DNA from: a virus
Length of the DNA stretch: 50,004 nucleotides
Strand: one strand, 5' to 3'
IMG/VR virus record: IMGVR_UViG_3300036857_000138
Coordinates: 1-50,004 of that record
Shown piece after piece: positions 30,236 to 38,358 of this stretch. The position numbers and the translations under genes were made by a program. Position 1 is the stretch's first letter; every line of letters begins with the position of its first letter. Under the pieces are notes generated by a model. It did no database searches, was not told where the DNA came from, and was given only the letters and a program-made list of their open reading frames with translations.

Positions 30236-31177
30236 CTATTCGTTGATCCCGGTTAGCTGCCAGACGGCGGCGGGTTCGTTGAGGACGACGACCGGCCGGA
30301 CCTCGATGATGTACACGTCGGTTTTGCGACGTGCGACCCGTTCCTGCTCTTGGCTGACCGGCTGCTCGAAGAGCAAGGCCCCGAGTTGACCGGCCTTGAC
30401 GAAGAGCGGCGCACCTTTGGTAGCGAGAACGGTGCGGACGATGTTCGTGATCCCGAAGTCACCGAGCATCGCTTTGACGCCGCCCGGCTGGGCCAGGCCG
30501 CCGACCGTCGAGTAGGTGACGATCAACGTCTGCCAGTCGTCGGGGTGAATGATCAGCGTGTCGGGGAAGACCCCGGCTTTGTCGGCGATGAACTTGTTTT
30601 CGATCCGGGCGAAGTCGGCGAAGGGAAGTTTGGTCGGGTCCGAGGCCTGAATCCCCGAGGCGTGAGCTTCGGTCCAGTTGATCGGCGAGTTGACGGTCCG
30701 CGACTGGGCGGTGACGAACGCCGCGAGGGCGGTGATCACGGTCGTCTGAATGTTGTTGGCGATCGTGTTCGCGGCGCGGGTGAACTGATTTGCGACGGCG
30801 ATCGCGTCGTTGCGAGCGCGGGCCTCGTCGGTGACCTCGATCGAGCCGGACCAGCTTTCGGGCCGCGAGACTGCCGGTTCGCCCCGTTCCGCACCGAGCC
30901 TCGGGGCCTCGGCACCGGGGGCACGAGGGGCGAGCGACTGATCGGCGGGCAGGAAGAGGTCGGTCGGTTTCAGGATTTCGTAGAGGACCGCCCCGCCCTG
31001 CACTTTGATACCGGGCGTCGAGAGAATCTGCTCGGCGAAGTAGCCCATGTTCGAGGCGACGAGGGCGGCGATCCGGGCCGGGATTTTCGTCGGCGGGTTG
31101 ACGTAGCTGTCAACGGTGACGAGGGTCCCCGATACGGTTGCCCCTCCAAGCGGTTGTGCGATCGGATTCTGCGGCAT
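30236..31177 (-). CDS. Major capsid protein
   Basis: 313 residues. A Gly-rich start, then a spine-helix-like region with IAVANQFTRAANTIANNIQT and a C-terminal beta domain ending VYIIEVRPVVVLNEPAAVWQ. P-D-T-L-I-I-H-P-D-D-W fits the A-domain pattern of HK97-fold capsids. It follows a protease/scaffold gene and a decoration protein, as in many phage heads. ATG start one base after the decoration stop. Confidence 0.85.
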   Translation of the reverse strand: MPQNPIAQPLGGATVSGTLVTVDSYVNPPTKIPARIAALVASNMGYFAEQILSTPGIKVQGGAVLYEILKPTDLFLPADQSLAPRAPGAEAPRLGAERGEPAVSRPESWSGSIEVTDEARARNDAIAVANQFTRAANTIANNIQTTVITALAAFVTAQSRTVNSPINWTEAHASGIQASDPTKLPFADFARIENKFIADKAGVFPDTLIIHPDDWQTLIVTYSTVGGLAQPGGVKAMLGDFGITNIVRTVLATKGAPLFVKAGQLGALLFEQPVSQEQERVARRKTDVYIIEVRPVVVLNEPAAVWQLTGINE

Positions 31178-31178
31178 A

Positions 31179-31631
31179 TCAGAGCCTTAGCTGGACCTCG
31201 ACGTAGTTTCCGGTTGTGGCCGTGGAGAGCGCGACGCCTAGCTCTTTCCCGGCTTCCGCTTTCATCGCCTGACCGTTGGCGGCGGCCATCACGGTTTCGC
31301 CGACTTTGATTTCTTCTTTCGCCTGCACGCGGGCGACGCCGCCGCCGGACATGACCTCGACGAGGCGATCGACCGAGGACGCGGGCGAGCCTTCCGAGGC
31401 CGACCGCTGGGTGACCCCGAGGACCGTGAACGGGGCGGCTTTTTCCCCGGCGTGTTCGACTTCGACGTTCCCGGCCGCCGTTCGGCCGACGATTTTGACG
31501 AAGCGACCGGCTTCGACCGAGGTTTTCGCGTAGGCCGTGAGGTTCTCGCCCGGCTTGTAGCGGCCGATCTGCTCGGCCATAAGGACCGCGAGGCCGAGGG
31601 CGAACCCGGCGCGTAGAAGGGTGCGGATCAC
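31179..31631 (-). CDS. Capsid decoration protein, DUF2190-like
   Basis: 150 residues from GTG 31631, preceded by GAGGGAG and overlapping the protease stop as GTGA. An alternative ATG at 31580 would remove 17 hydrophobic residues but lacks a ribosome site. From there on (YKPGENLTAYAKTSVEAGRF, V-K-I-V-G-R, V-L-G-V-T-Q) it matches the beta-tulip cement proteins found between protease and capsid genes. It would stabilise the shell. The extra N-terminal span is unusual. Confidence 0.75.
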   Translation of the reverse strand: MIRTLLRAGFALGLAVLMAEQIGRYKPGENLTAYAKTSVEAGRFVKIVGRTAAGNVEVEHAGEKAAPFTVLGVTQRSASEGSPASSVDRLVEVMSGGGVARVQAKEEIKVGETVMAAANGQAMKAEAGKELGVALSTATTGNYVEVQLRL

Positions 31632-33460
31632 GATGACTCCCTCGGTCGGTAGGCGACGCCGAAGAGGTCCTGCATTTCCTGATCGGTGACGGCCGTCGCG
31701 GACATGTTCGCCGGGTCACGGCTTGAGCCGCGCTCGTCGAGCGGCACGAGGCCCGGCTCAAGGTCGTTGATCAACTGCTCGGTCCCCTCGGGGTCCGACT
31801 CGTGAAGCTGGCGGTAGTGCGCGGCCCGCGCCGGGGCGAACTTGCCGTCCTCGACCGCTTTGGCGATCAGCGCGTCGCGGCCCGCTTTCACCTGCTCGCG
31901 GCGGGCCTCGGCCCCCGCTTTCGCGTCGTTGCGGGTCTGCTGCCAAGTCTCGGCGTCAACGGTGACGGTGCCTTTCGCGGCCGCCCCCTCGCCCTCGGTG
32001 CCCTCGCCCTCGGCCGGAGTCTCGGTTTCTTCCTCGGATTCGGAAGGCTGCTCGCCCTCGGCCGGAGTGCCCTCGGCGGGCGTCTCACCGGACTCGCCGT
32101 TGCCGTTGCCCTCGGTACCCGTCTCGCCCTCTTCGTCGCCCTCGCGGGCGGCGAGCGCGGCTTTGACTTCGTCGTCGGATGCGCTCGCTTCGAGGCCGAG
32201 AACTTTGCGGAGTTCGGCTGCCGGGTCCATCGCCGATTTTGTAGCGGAACTCCGCACCCCCCCCTTCGCGGTGATCGAGTCGGGGGGTTCCTCGCCGAGC
32301 GCTTTGTAGGCCGCACGTAGCTTTGCGGCCCCGGATTTCTTCGCCGCGTCGCAGGCCTGCACCGATCCGAACCGCCCGGCGGCGGCGTGGACGGCGTTGC
32401 GATTCAGTTCACCGTTCGGCTCTTTTATCGGCAGGCTGCACCGCTGTTTCGGGGCGAGGTCGCCTTCGCCGCAGAGTTTGCGGTCGATCACGCACGAGGC
32501 TTCGTACTGCTCGTCGGTGAACCGCGCCGGTGATCCGTCCCATGCCGCGTCGGAGATCGCCGCCGGGACCGGCCGGGCGGGTGACTCGGCGCGGTGTCCG
32601 AAGCGAACGGCCGGGGCCTCGCGGTAGCCGTCAACGAAGCGGGCGATCGCCGGTTCCGGCGCAGGCTCGAAGGTCTGCATCACCTGACGCGGCTCGCCGA
32701 ATGACACTTCCTGCTCGGAGTTCGAGTCGAACGGGATCGCCCAAAGGTTCCCCTCGTTATCGTCGGCGATGATCTCGTTCGGTTCGGTCCAGACCCCGGC
32801 GGGCCACCACCAGTAGCGATCGCCGGATGCGTACTCGGCGCAGAAGAGGTCGATGACGCGGTCAATGTCGGCCGAGGCTTTGATCGGTGGCACGCCCTCC
32901 GGTGTAGCCGAAGTCGTCACCCCCTCGCCCGAGGTCAGGAACCCTTCGAGGTCCTCAAGGTTGAGGATCGCCGGGCGGGCCACGCCGAGCAGCGAGACGG
33001 CGGTGATCACGAGCGAGTAGGTCTTGCCGCCGGGAGTGCGAACGTCCCACGTCCCCTTCGGTTCACCGGCGGGGCCGTCCTCGATCGAGTAGCTGCCCTC
33101 CATCGACCGGCTCGGGTAGGCCGAGGGCATCGCCTCGGCGAGCCAGGCCGGGACGTTGACGTAGTCGCCGACGAGGACCGCGCCGTCGTTGACGAGCCGC
33201 AGGTTGCGGACCTGACCGACCGCAGGCTCACCGTCGAACTCGGCCTCGAAGGGATCGTGATCGTTGCGATCCTCGGAGTTGAAGCGGGGGTCGGTATGGC
33301 CGATCTTGAGCCGGGGCGGCTGGACGTGGGGGTCTTCGTTCGCCGCCGTCACCGCGTCTTCAAGGTGTTCGAGCCGGATCGTGATCGGGCCGTTGGCGGT
33401 CGGCCACTCCATCCCGGCCGAGGCGATCTCGACGTTGGGAATCGTCAGGTACTCGGGCAC
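31628..33460 (-). CDS. Capsid maturation protease with scaffold domain (Mu gpI-like)
   Basis: 610 residues. Residues 1-180 fit the Mu-type head protease: I-R-L-E-H-L-E-D-A, P-R-L-K-I-G-H-T-D-P, Y-P-S-R-S-M-E-G-S-Y and I-T-A-V-S-L-L-G-V-A-R-P-A. A central region with two Trp-rich parts and a Cys-containing segment follows. The last 200 residues are acidic, low-complexity and helical, as in scaffolds. Both functions in one chain is common. The middle insert (about 190-400) is not recognised. Confidence 0.8.
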   Translation of the reverse strand: MPEYLTIPNVEIASAGMEWPTANGPITIRLEHLEDAVTAANEDPHVQPPRLKIGHTDPRFNSEDRNDHDPFEAEFDGEPAVGQVRNLRLVNDGAVLVGDYVNVPAWLAEAMPSAYPSRSMEGSYSIEDGPAGEPKGTWDVRTPGGKTYSLVITAVSLLGVARPAILNLEDLEGFLTSGEGVTTSATPEGVPPIKASADIDRVIDLFCAEYASGDRYWWWPAGVWTEPNEIIADDNEGNLWAIPFDSNSEQEVSFGEPRQVMQTFEPAPEPAIARFVDGYREAPAVRFGHRAESPARPVPAAISDAAWDGSPARFTDEQYEASCVIDRKLCGEGDLAPKQRCSLPIKEPNGELNRNAVHAAAGRFGSVQACDAAKKSGAAKLRAAYKALGEEPPDSITAKGGVRSSATKSAMDPAAELRKVLGLEASASDDEVKAALAAREGDEEGETGTEGNGNGESGETPAEGTPAEGEQPSESEEETETPAEGEGTEGEGAAAKGTVTVDAETWQQTRNDAKAGAEARREQVKAGRDALIAKAVEDGKFAPARAAHYRQLHESDPEGTEQLINDLEPGLVPLDERGSSRDPANMSATAVTDQEMQDLFGVAYRPRESS

Positions 33461-33490
33461 GCCCCCGGTTCTACCGAGGCGCGTGACCCC

Positions 33491-33730
33491 CTACTTCGAC
33501 TCGGCCTCGGCCTCTTCCTCGGTGCCGGTTGCTTCGGCCTCGGCGATCGACTCGGGGCCTACCTGCGGCCGGTCGTGATCGAACGCTCGGCCCGACGCCT
33601 CACCCTGCACGTCGCCGAGCTTCGCCCCCGATTTGCCGATCTTGACCTCGACCGACTGCCCGGACTCAAGCTGGACCCGTTCGTCGCCTTCGTCGATGAC
33701 GGTTACGCCGCCCTCGTTTCTGATCTCCAT
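33491..33730 (-). CDS. Small acidic protein before the protease
   Basis: 79 residues. Strands N-E-G-G-V-T-V-I-D-E-G-D-E-R-V and S-V-E-V-K-I-G-K-S-G, ending in a very acidic tail (EAEATGTEEEAEAESK). Between the minor head and protease genes. Perhaps a small head accessory or a second scaffold. Not recognised. Confidence 0.65.
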   Translation of the reverse strand: MEIRNEGGVTVIDEGDERVQLESGQSVEVKIGKSGAKLGDVQGEASGRAFDHDRPQVGPESIAEAEATGTEEEAEAESK

Positions 33731-33760
33731 GCCCGCCCTTCTACCCGATCGGGCGACCCC

Positions 33761-33943
33761 CTACAACGGGGCGGTCGTCGAGCCGTCGCGCTCGGTCCGC
33801 TCGAAAGCGACGAAGAGGCTCGCGTCCATCGGCGAATACCCGTACTGCTCGATCAGCTTTTGGGTGAACAGTTGAACGTCGATCGGGTCTTTCAAGGCCC
33901 GCGCTTCCTCGGCCAGTTTTTCGATCTCGGCGGTTTCCATCAC
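33761..33943 (-). CDS. Small helical protein after the minor head gene
   Basis: 60 residues; GTG 33943 (GTGA overlap) and ATG 33940 are both possible starts. Helices E-I-E-K-L-A-E-E-A-R-A-L and V-Q-L-F-T-Q-K-L-I-E-Q-Y with a Y-S-P-M-D turn. A head-region protein of unknown role. Confidence 0.6.
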   Translation of the reverse strand: MMETAEIEKLAEEARALKDPIDVQLFTQKLIEQYGYSPMDASLFVAFERTERDGSTTAPL

Positions 33944-35796
33944 TCGCCTTTCCAGATGCCATTCGCCTTCAAGAGCGCGACCATTTTCTCACGGATCGGT
34001 GCCCATTCCTCGTCGGTCCAGTTGTACATGCCGGGTTTGTGATTGCGGTGTACGGCGCGGACCCGTTCGAGGCCTAGCTCGCGGGCGATGAAATGCTCGA
34101 AGACGCGGGCGAACTGCTCGGAGCCTTCGAGCAGGTAGTTGCGGTAGCCCTGCGACCAGACCGCCGACCAGCCCTCATTGATCACCTTCGGCTGGGAGAG
34201 GAACCGGATCGGGGCCGAGTTGCCGACCTCGGCCATCAGGTCGGCCAACTCCGGCGAGGCCTGCGCGATCTTCGCCGGGTCACTCCACTCGGTCAGGAAG
34301 ACCTCGCCCGAGGGCCGGATCGTCGGGTGCTTGAGGGCGAGCAGATTGTCGAGCCGGTGGCCTAGCTCGTGACTGGTCGCCGTCCGCCAGTAGGCCGCGT
34401 CGGCGAGCGCTTCGTTCGCCGCCACGTCGTAGTAGAGGCGGGCGGCTCGCGTCTCGTTGCCAGCCCCGAGCGCGGCGACCGCCCCTTTTGCCTGACCGAG
34501 CGGCGGCGCATCCTCAAGCGCGACGACGCCCTCGTCGGCGGGGAAGGCGAGCAGCTTGTCCATATCCTCTAGGGCCTGTTCGGCCCCCGGCTTCGCGTAT
34601 TTGAGGCCGAACTCGCCGTGTATCCGATCGCTCGGGCGGATCGAGCGGGTCATTTCCTCCCAGCGCCGGACGTGACCGGCGACGGCGTCTTTCGCCACTT
34701 CGGCGGCGCTCGCGGTCGGCCCGGCCGGGACTGGCGGCTCGGGGATCGGGACCGGCGGTTGCGCCGGTGGCGGTGCCCCCGCCCGGCCGTACACGGCGAC
34801 GAGGGTGCCCCGGCACCGCAGGCCGCCTTCGCATTCGACGTAGCCCCCGGTCGGATAGTCCTCTTCGGCTTCGGCCAGGGTGTCGTATTCGGTTCCGTCA
34901 ATATCCGCGCAGGGGCCGCAGGTGTTTTCGTCCATGACCTCGCTCGCGTAGATCGCCATCCTCACCGCCCCGCCGGGGTCGGCGCGGGCGATGATCGGCT
35001 CGACCGGCGGTTCTTCCTGCGCCCGCATGAACGCCTTACGCCCGGCGTTGTAGGCCTGCATCGTCGCCCCCCCGAGTTGCAGTTCAAGCTCGGCGTCGGA
35101 GAGTTCGAGCAGGTAGGAACGGACGGCCTGACCGGCGGCGGTCGCTTCGAGGGTCGAGACGGCGGCGGCTTTTTTTGCGGCGGCGGTCGAGAGGCCGTTC
35201 GCCAGGTTGACGACGACGGCCCCGGCCCGCTCGTTGGCCTGTTCGTTGACGGCGCTCGGATCGACCTGCACCGGCTCGATATCGCCGATCTGCGATACGA
35301 ACTCCGACCGGGCCGAGGTCGCACCGGCGGCGGCCGCGTCCTGTAGGTGCCCGGCGACGAGCAGCGGTTCGACCGGCTGGACCGTGATCCGGGCCAGGTT
35401 GACGGCGTTCCCGGCGGCGGCTTCGGTGGCCTCGACCGCTTCCTCGATCTGGTCGAGTTGAGCGCGTTTGTAGTCGGCCAGCAGCGACGCCCGCTGGCGC
35501 TGATAGACCTGCTCCATGTCGGCGAAGTCAGCCCCCGAGGCGACCTCGTGATCGAGTAGCTCACGCCGGAGTTCGCGGTTCGGCAGTTGATGCCCGGCGG
35601 TCAGGGCGAGGGTGCCGTCAGGGTGCCGATGCAGGACCCCGGCGTCGAGCAGTTCGTCCCGAGCGCGGCGTGCAGTCCCGTTTTTCGGGTCGGTGCCAAT
35701 GGCGCGTGCCAACTGCGGCCAGGTCCGCCGCTGGCCCGCCGCCTCGGTTATCCGCGCCGCGACCTCCCGGCGGACTGAGCCGTCGCGGCTTGCACT
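33940..35796 (-). CDS. Mu F-like minor head protein with C-terminal zincin, probably made as a portal fusion
   Basis: The frame is open through the portal end and reads A-S-R-D-G-S-V-R-R-E-V-A-A-R-I-T-E-A-A-G, a winged-helix-like start, without ATG, GTG or TTG until the TTG at 35712. From 35796 a -1 frameshift in the portal mRNA joins it with 488 portal residues (618 more follow). The middle resembles Mu gpF/SPP1 gp7 (helical, with C-G-P-C-A-D-I-D-G and C-R-G-T-L). At about residue 448, counted from the TTG, comes T-S-H-E-L-G-H-R-L-D, a zincin metal motif. It probably acts inside the head or is injected. Confidence 0.75.
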   Translation of the reverse strand, partial: SASRDGSVRREVAARITEAAGQRRTWPQLARAIGTDPKNGTARRARDELLDAGVLHRHPDGTLALTAGHQLPNRELRRELLDHEVASGADFADMEQVYQRQRASLLADYKRAQLDQIEEAVEATEAAAGNAVNLARITVQPVEPLLVAGHLQDAAAAGATSARSEFVSQIGDIEPVQVDPSAVNEQANERAGAVVVNLANGLSTAAAKKAAAVSTLEATAAGQAVRSYLLELSDAELELQLGGATMQAYNAGRKAFMRAQEEPPVEPIIARADPGGAVRMAIYASEVMDENTCGPCADIDGTEYDTLAEAEEDYPTGGYVECEGGLRCRGTLVAVYGRAGAPPPAQPPVPIPEPPVPAGPTASAAEVAKDAVAGHVRRWEEMTRSIRPSDRIHGEFGLKYAKPGAEQALEDMDKLLAFPADEGVVALEDAPPLGQAKGAVAALGAGNETRAARLYYDVAANEALADAAYWRTATSHELGHRLDNLLALKHPTIRPSGEVFLTEWSDPAKIAQASPELADLMAEVGNSAPIRFLSQPKVINEGWSAVWSQGYRNYLLEGSEQFARVFEHFIARELGLERVRAVHRNHKPGMYNWTDEEWAPIREKMVALLKANGIWKGE

Positions 35797-37259
35797 TTTG
35801 GGGGTGCGGTCGGCGGCGATCGTTCGTGTTCGCGGACCGGCACCCCTTCGGCGTTGGGATCGAGCGGCGGCGGCACCGCTGCTTCGCCTTCGCCTTCCGG
35901 GGCAGGTTCACCTTCGGCACTATCACCGCCCGGTTCACCGGAGGGCGGGGCAGGCGTTTCGTCCTCCGGCTCGGGCGGCCTCGGCACGCCGAACCGGTCG
36001 GCGAGCAGGACTCGAAGCTCGGGGGTCGCCGCGATCAGCCCCGATTCGACGGCGGTTTTGAGATCGGCGATCGAGAGGGCGGCGTCCTCGACGCGGGTGT
36101 AGGTCAGCCGGGGCGGCGTCTCGTCCGGCCCCCAGTTGAGTTCGACTTCGTCTTCGATCTGGTAGGCCTGCGTCGTCGCCGCGTACCAGTCTGCGATCGC
36201 CGTCTGGGCCTGCGAGTACCAGTCGATGAACTCCGAGCCGAGTGCCCGCGACCCCGTCTCGGTCGTGCCGAGGTTGAAGAACAAGAGCAGGAACGCCTTG
36301 CTCATCTGCTCGTCGTGATAGCGGACCGAGCCGATCGTGTCGGGCAGGATGCCTTCGACCCCGGCGATTCTGAGACGGCCCTGACCGGCCCCGCCGACGT
36401 ATTCCCCGGCCCTGATTTCGGCGGCGATTTTCGCTAGCTCTTGGACCTGTTTGTCGTTGCCGTCTTCGACCTCGAACCAGGGGATACCCATGCTGTTTCG
36501 CTCGTGCTTGGTCGCGTCGAGCCGCAGTAGCCGGTCCTTGATCGCCCAGTTCGGATGACAGGATCGGAGCATCGACCGGCCGACCCAGTCGGCGTCGTCC
36601 TCGGGTTCCCAGATGTAGCCGAGCAGCCGCTCGATCCCCAGCGTCCGGCCGGTCAGCGTCTCGACCCCGAGCGCCGAGCCGTTGCCGTTGCTCGACGGGG
36701 CACCGAGGACCTGCTGCTGGATCGCCCGGAGCGCCCCGTTGTCTTCGAGGACGAAGTTCGAGATCGTCCGGGGCGGGCGGGTGCCGAGCTTTTTCAGGTG
36801 GACGAGGCCGTCGTCGCCGATCTCGTACACCTGCTCGAAGTAGTAGTGGCCGTAGCCGAGGGCCTGTAGCGCGTGGGCCAGGTGGCGGTCGTGATTGAAC
36901 CGGCCCCGCTGGCGGATCGTCGTCTGGTCTTCGCCCCGGATCGGCAGGTTGAGCGAGGCCGCGACGTGTTTCGTGACCGAGGCTTTGGCCCCGTTCGGGT
37001 CGAGTTCCCAGCGGTAGCGGCGGATCGGCAACGTCGTCGCCAGCAGCAGCCCTTTGACCTGCGCGTCGGCCTGCATCCGGCGGTAGGTGTCCGACGATTT
37101 CGGCCAGGTGAGATCGGGGGCCGTCTCGCGCTCGTCGATGAACGTTGACCACGGCAGGACCGAGCCGAGGCCCGCGATCGGCGTGCCAATGTCCGCCGGT
37201 GCGCCGACCTCGCGGGTCGGGGCCTGCTCGCCGCTCGGTGCTTTGGCGGTGTCGGCCAT
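35748..37259 (-). CDS. Portal protein (Mu gp29-like)
   Basis: 503 residues from ATG 37259 in the zero frame. Core motifs D-A-Q-V-K-G-L-L-L-A-T-T-L-P-I, then G-Y-G-H-Y-Y-F-E-Q-V-Y and P-P-R-T-I-S-N-F, and L-G-S-E-F-I-D-W-Y-S-Q-A-Q match gp29-like portals (DUF935). It forms the dodecameric DNA gate and terminase dock. The last 60 residues are Pro-rich, low-complexity. A -1 frameshift signal near codon 488 would replace the last 15 residues by the minor head protein. Confidence 0.85.
   Translation of the reverse strand: MADTAKAPSGEQAPTREVGAPADIGTPIAGLGSVLPWSTFIDERETAPDLTWPKSSDTYRRMQADAQVKGLLLATTLPIRRYRWELDPNGAKASVTKHVAASLNLPIRGEDQTTIRQRGRFNHDRHLAHALQALGYGHYYFEQVYEIGDDGLVHLKKLGTRPPRTISNFVLEDNGALRAIQQQVLGAPSSNGNGSALGVETLTGRTLGIERLLGYIWEPEDDADWVGRSMLRSCHPNWAIKDRLLRLDATKHERNSMGIPWFEVEDGNDKQVQELAKIAAEIRAGEYVGGAGQGRLRIAGVEGILPDTIGSVRYHDEQMSKAFLLLFFNLGTTETGSRALGSEFIDWYSQAQTAIADWYAATTQAYQIEDEVELNWGPDETPPRLTYTRVEDAALSIADLKTAVESGLIAATPELRVLLADRFGVPRPPEPEDETPAPPSGEPGGDSAEGEPAPEGEGEAAVPPPLDPNAEGVPVREHERSPPTAPPKVQAATAQSAGRSRRG
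35756..35802 (-). promoter_or_regulatory. Programmed -1 ribosomal frameshift signal
   Basis: On the minus strand: slippery C CCA AAA (35802-35796, CCA and AAA in the portal frame), spacer GTGCAA (35795-35790), then stem GCCGCGAC (35789-35782) pairing perfectly with GTCGCGGC (35763-35756) over an 18-base loop. Slippery class, spacing of 6 and stem position are all as in established signals. After slippage the frame is that of the minor head gene. Confidence 0.8.
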
Positions 37260-37263
37260 CGGC

Positions 37264-37980
37264 TTACGGCGCAGACTCGCGGGTCCAGGCCGTGAGCCGC
37301 CGTTCCTTGATCGTCACCGTCTGCCCGGCTTCCTTGATCATCAGCCGGACCCCGATTTCGTATTCGCCTTCGGCCAGGCCCCGGATGCAAAGGACGCCGC
37401 CTCGGCCCGCTTCGTCGGCTTTGCCGCGTTCGTTGCCGACGCTGAACGCGAACCGTTCGCCCGCCGCCCGGCCGACCGGCTGCTGATGGACCCCGCTCGC
37501 CATCCCGGTAGTGACGGTCGTCTGATCGCCGGACCCGGCGTACATGCCGATCAGCCCGGTCGCGGGGTCGGTGATCAACGGCGTCCATTTCCCGGCGGTG
37601 CCAGCGGGGATCGCCGCGCCGATGTTCTGCGGTGCGCCCCCGGCGGCCGCCGTGACCGCCGCTTTCAGTTGATTCGCGCCGATGAATATCGCCGCCCGCC
37701 CGGCGTCGAGCGCCGACTCTTTCCAAAGCGCTTCGTAGTGGACGAAGATCAGGCCGCCCGCGAGGACTTTGAGTTTGCCGAGCTTGTCGGCGGTTTCTTG
37801 ATAGGTGCCCGCGCCGGTCGAGATCGCCTGTTCACCGGTGTTCTGTTTCTGTAGTAGCTGGCCCCCTCGTAGGAGGAACTTCTCGACCAGTTCGTCGAGC
37901 GCTTTGATCTGCGCCGGGGCGTTCGGCGCGTCGGCATCGACGGGGTACGGGAGTTTGAGCCGAGTAGTTTCGCCGGGCAC
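37264..37980 (-). CDS. Virion structural or fibre-like protein between terminase and portal
   Basis: 238 residues. N-terminal T-T-R-L-K-L-P-Y-P-V-D-A-D-A-P-N followed by a helix and a beta-rich Gly/Ala-containing body with V-L-A-G-G-L-I-F-V-H-Y-E-A-L-W-K-E-S. Similar N-termini occur in fibre or surface proteins of actinobacterial phages, and the body resembles the C-terminal domain of the 378-residue fibre. Finding it between terminase and portal genes is odd. Function uncertain. Confidence 0.65.
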   Translation of the reverse strand: MPGETTRLKLPYPVDADAPNAPAQIKALDELVEKFLLRGGQLLQKQNTGEQAISTGAGTYQETADKLGKLKVLAGGLIFVHYEALWKESALDAGRAAIFIGANQLKAAVTAAAGGAPQNIGAAIPAGTAGKWTPLITDPATGLIGMYAGSGDQTTVTTGMASGVHQQPVGRAAGERFAFSVGNERGKADEAGRGGVLCIRGLAEGEYEIGVRLMIKEAGQTVTIKERRLTAWTRESAP

Positions 37981-37989
37981 GAGACGAGC

Positions 37990-38178
37990 CTAGCTAGCGC
38001 GTCGGCCCCCCTGTTCGATCTCCGAGCGGACGGTCGCCGCGACCTCGTAAAGCATCCGAGTTATCTCGGCGCAGGTGAACTCGGCGTCGGGATCGGCCTC
38101 CGAGAACGTCGCCGCGACCCCCCGTATCGCCCGCTCGGCGATCTTCGCCGCGAACTCGATCCGGTCGTCGTCGGTCAT
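37990..38178 (-). CDS. Small helical protein
   Basis: 62 residues from ATG, all helical (TDDDRIEFAAKIAERAIRGV, then CAEITRMLYEVAATVRSEIE). Between terminase and structural genes. Could be a packaging accessory or head-tail joining factor. Not recognised. Confidence 0.65.
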   Translation of the reverse strand: MTDDDRIEFAAKIAERAIRGVAATFSEADPDAEFTCAEITRMLYEVAATVRSEIEQGGRRAS

Positions 38179-38223
38179 AGGTGCGAGCGACGGACGGAAG
38201 GGACCGCCGCCCGCCCGCCGAAC

Positions 38224-38358
38224 CTAGCCAGGGCGAGGACCCCCCACGTTGGCCGCCAGGACGAGCAGGGCGAGGACGAGGAAGAGCAGCGCCGCGAAGC
38301 GGAACCCGAGCAGGGCGAGGACGAGCGCCCCGAGCAGCAGGATCGCCGCAGGCCTCAA
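38224..38358 (-). CDS. 44-residue membrane protein with TTG start
   Basis: TTG 38358 overlaps the large terminase stop as TTGA. Product: M-R-P-A-A, then two adjacent hydrophobic stretches (ILLLGALVLALLGF, AALLFLVLALLVLAANV) and a Pro/Gly tail, a hairpin-like membrane peptide. Holin-like in form but coupled to packaging genes. I favour a real gene because the same TTGA coupling recurs at 12298 and 46130. Confidence 0.55.
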   Translation of the reverse strand: MRPAAILLLGALVLALLGFRFAALLFLVLALLVLAANVGGPRPG

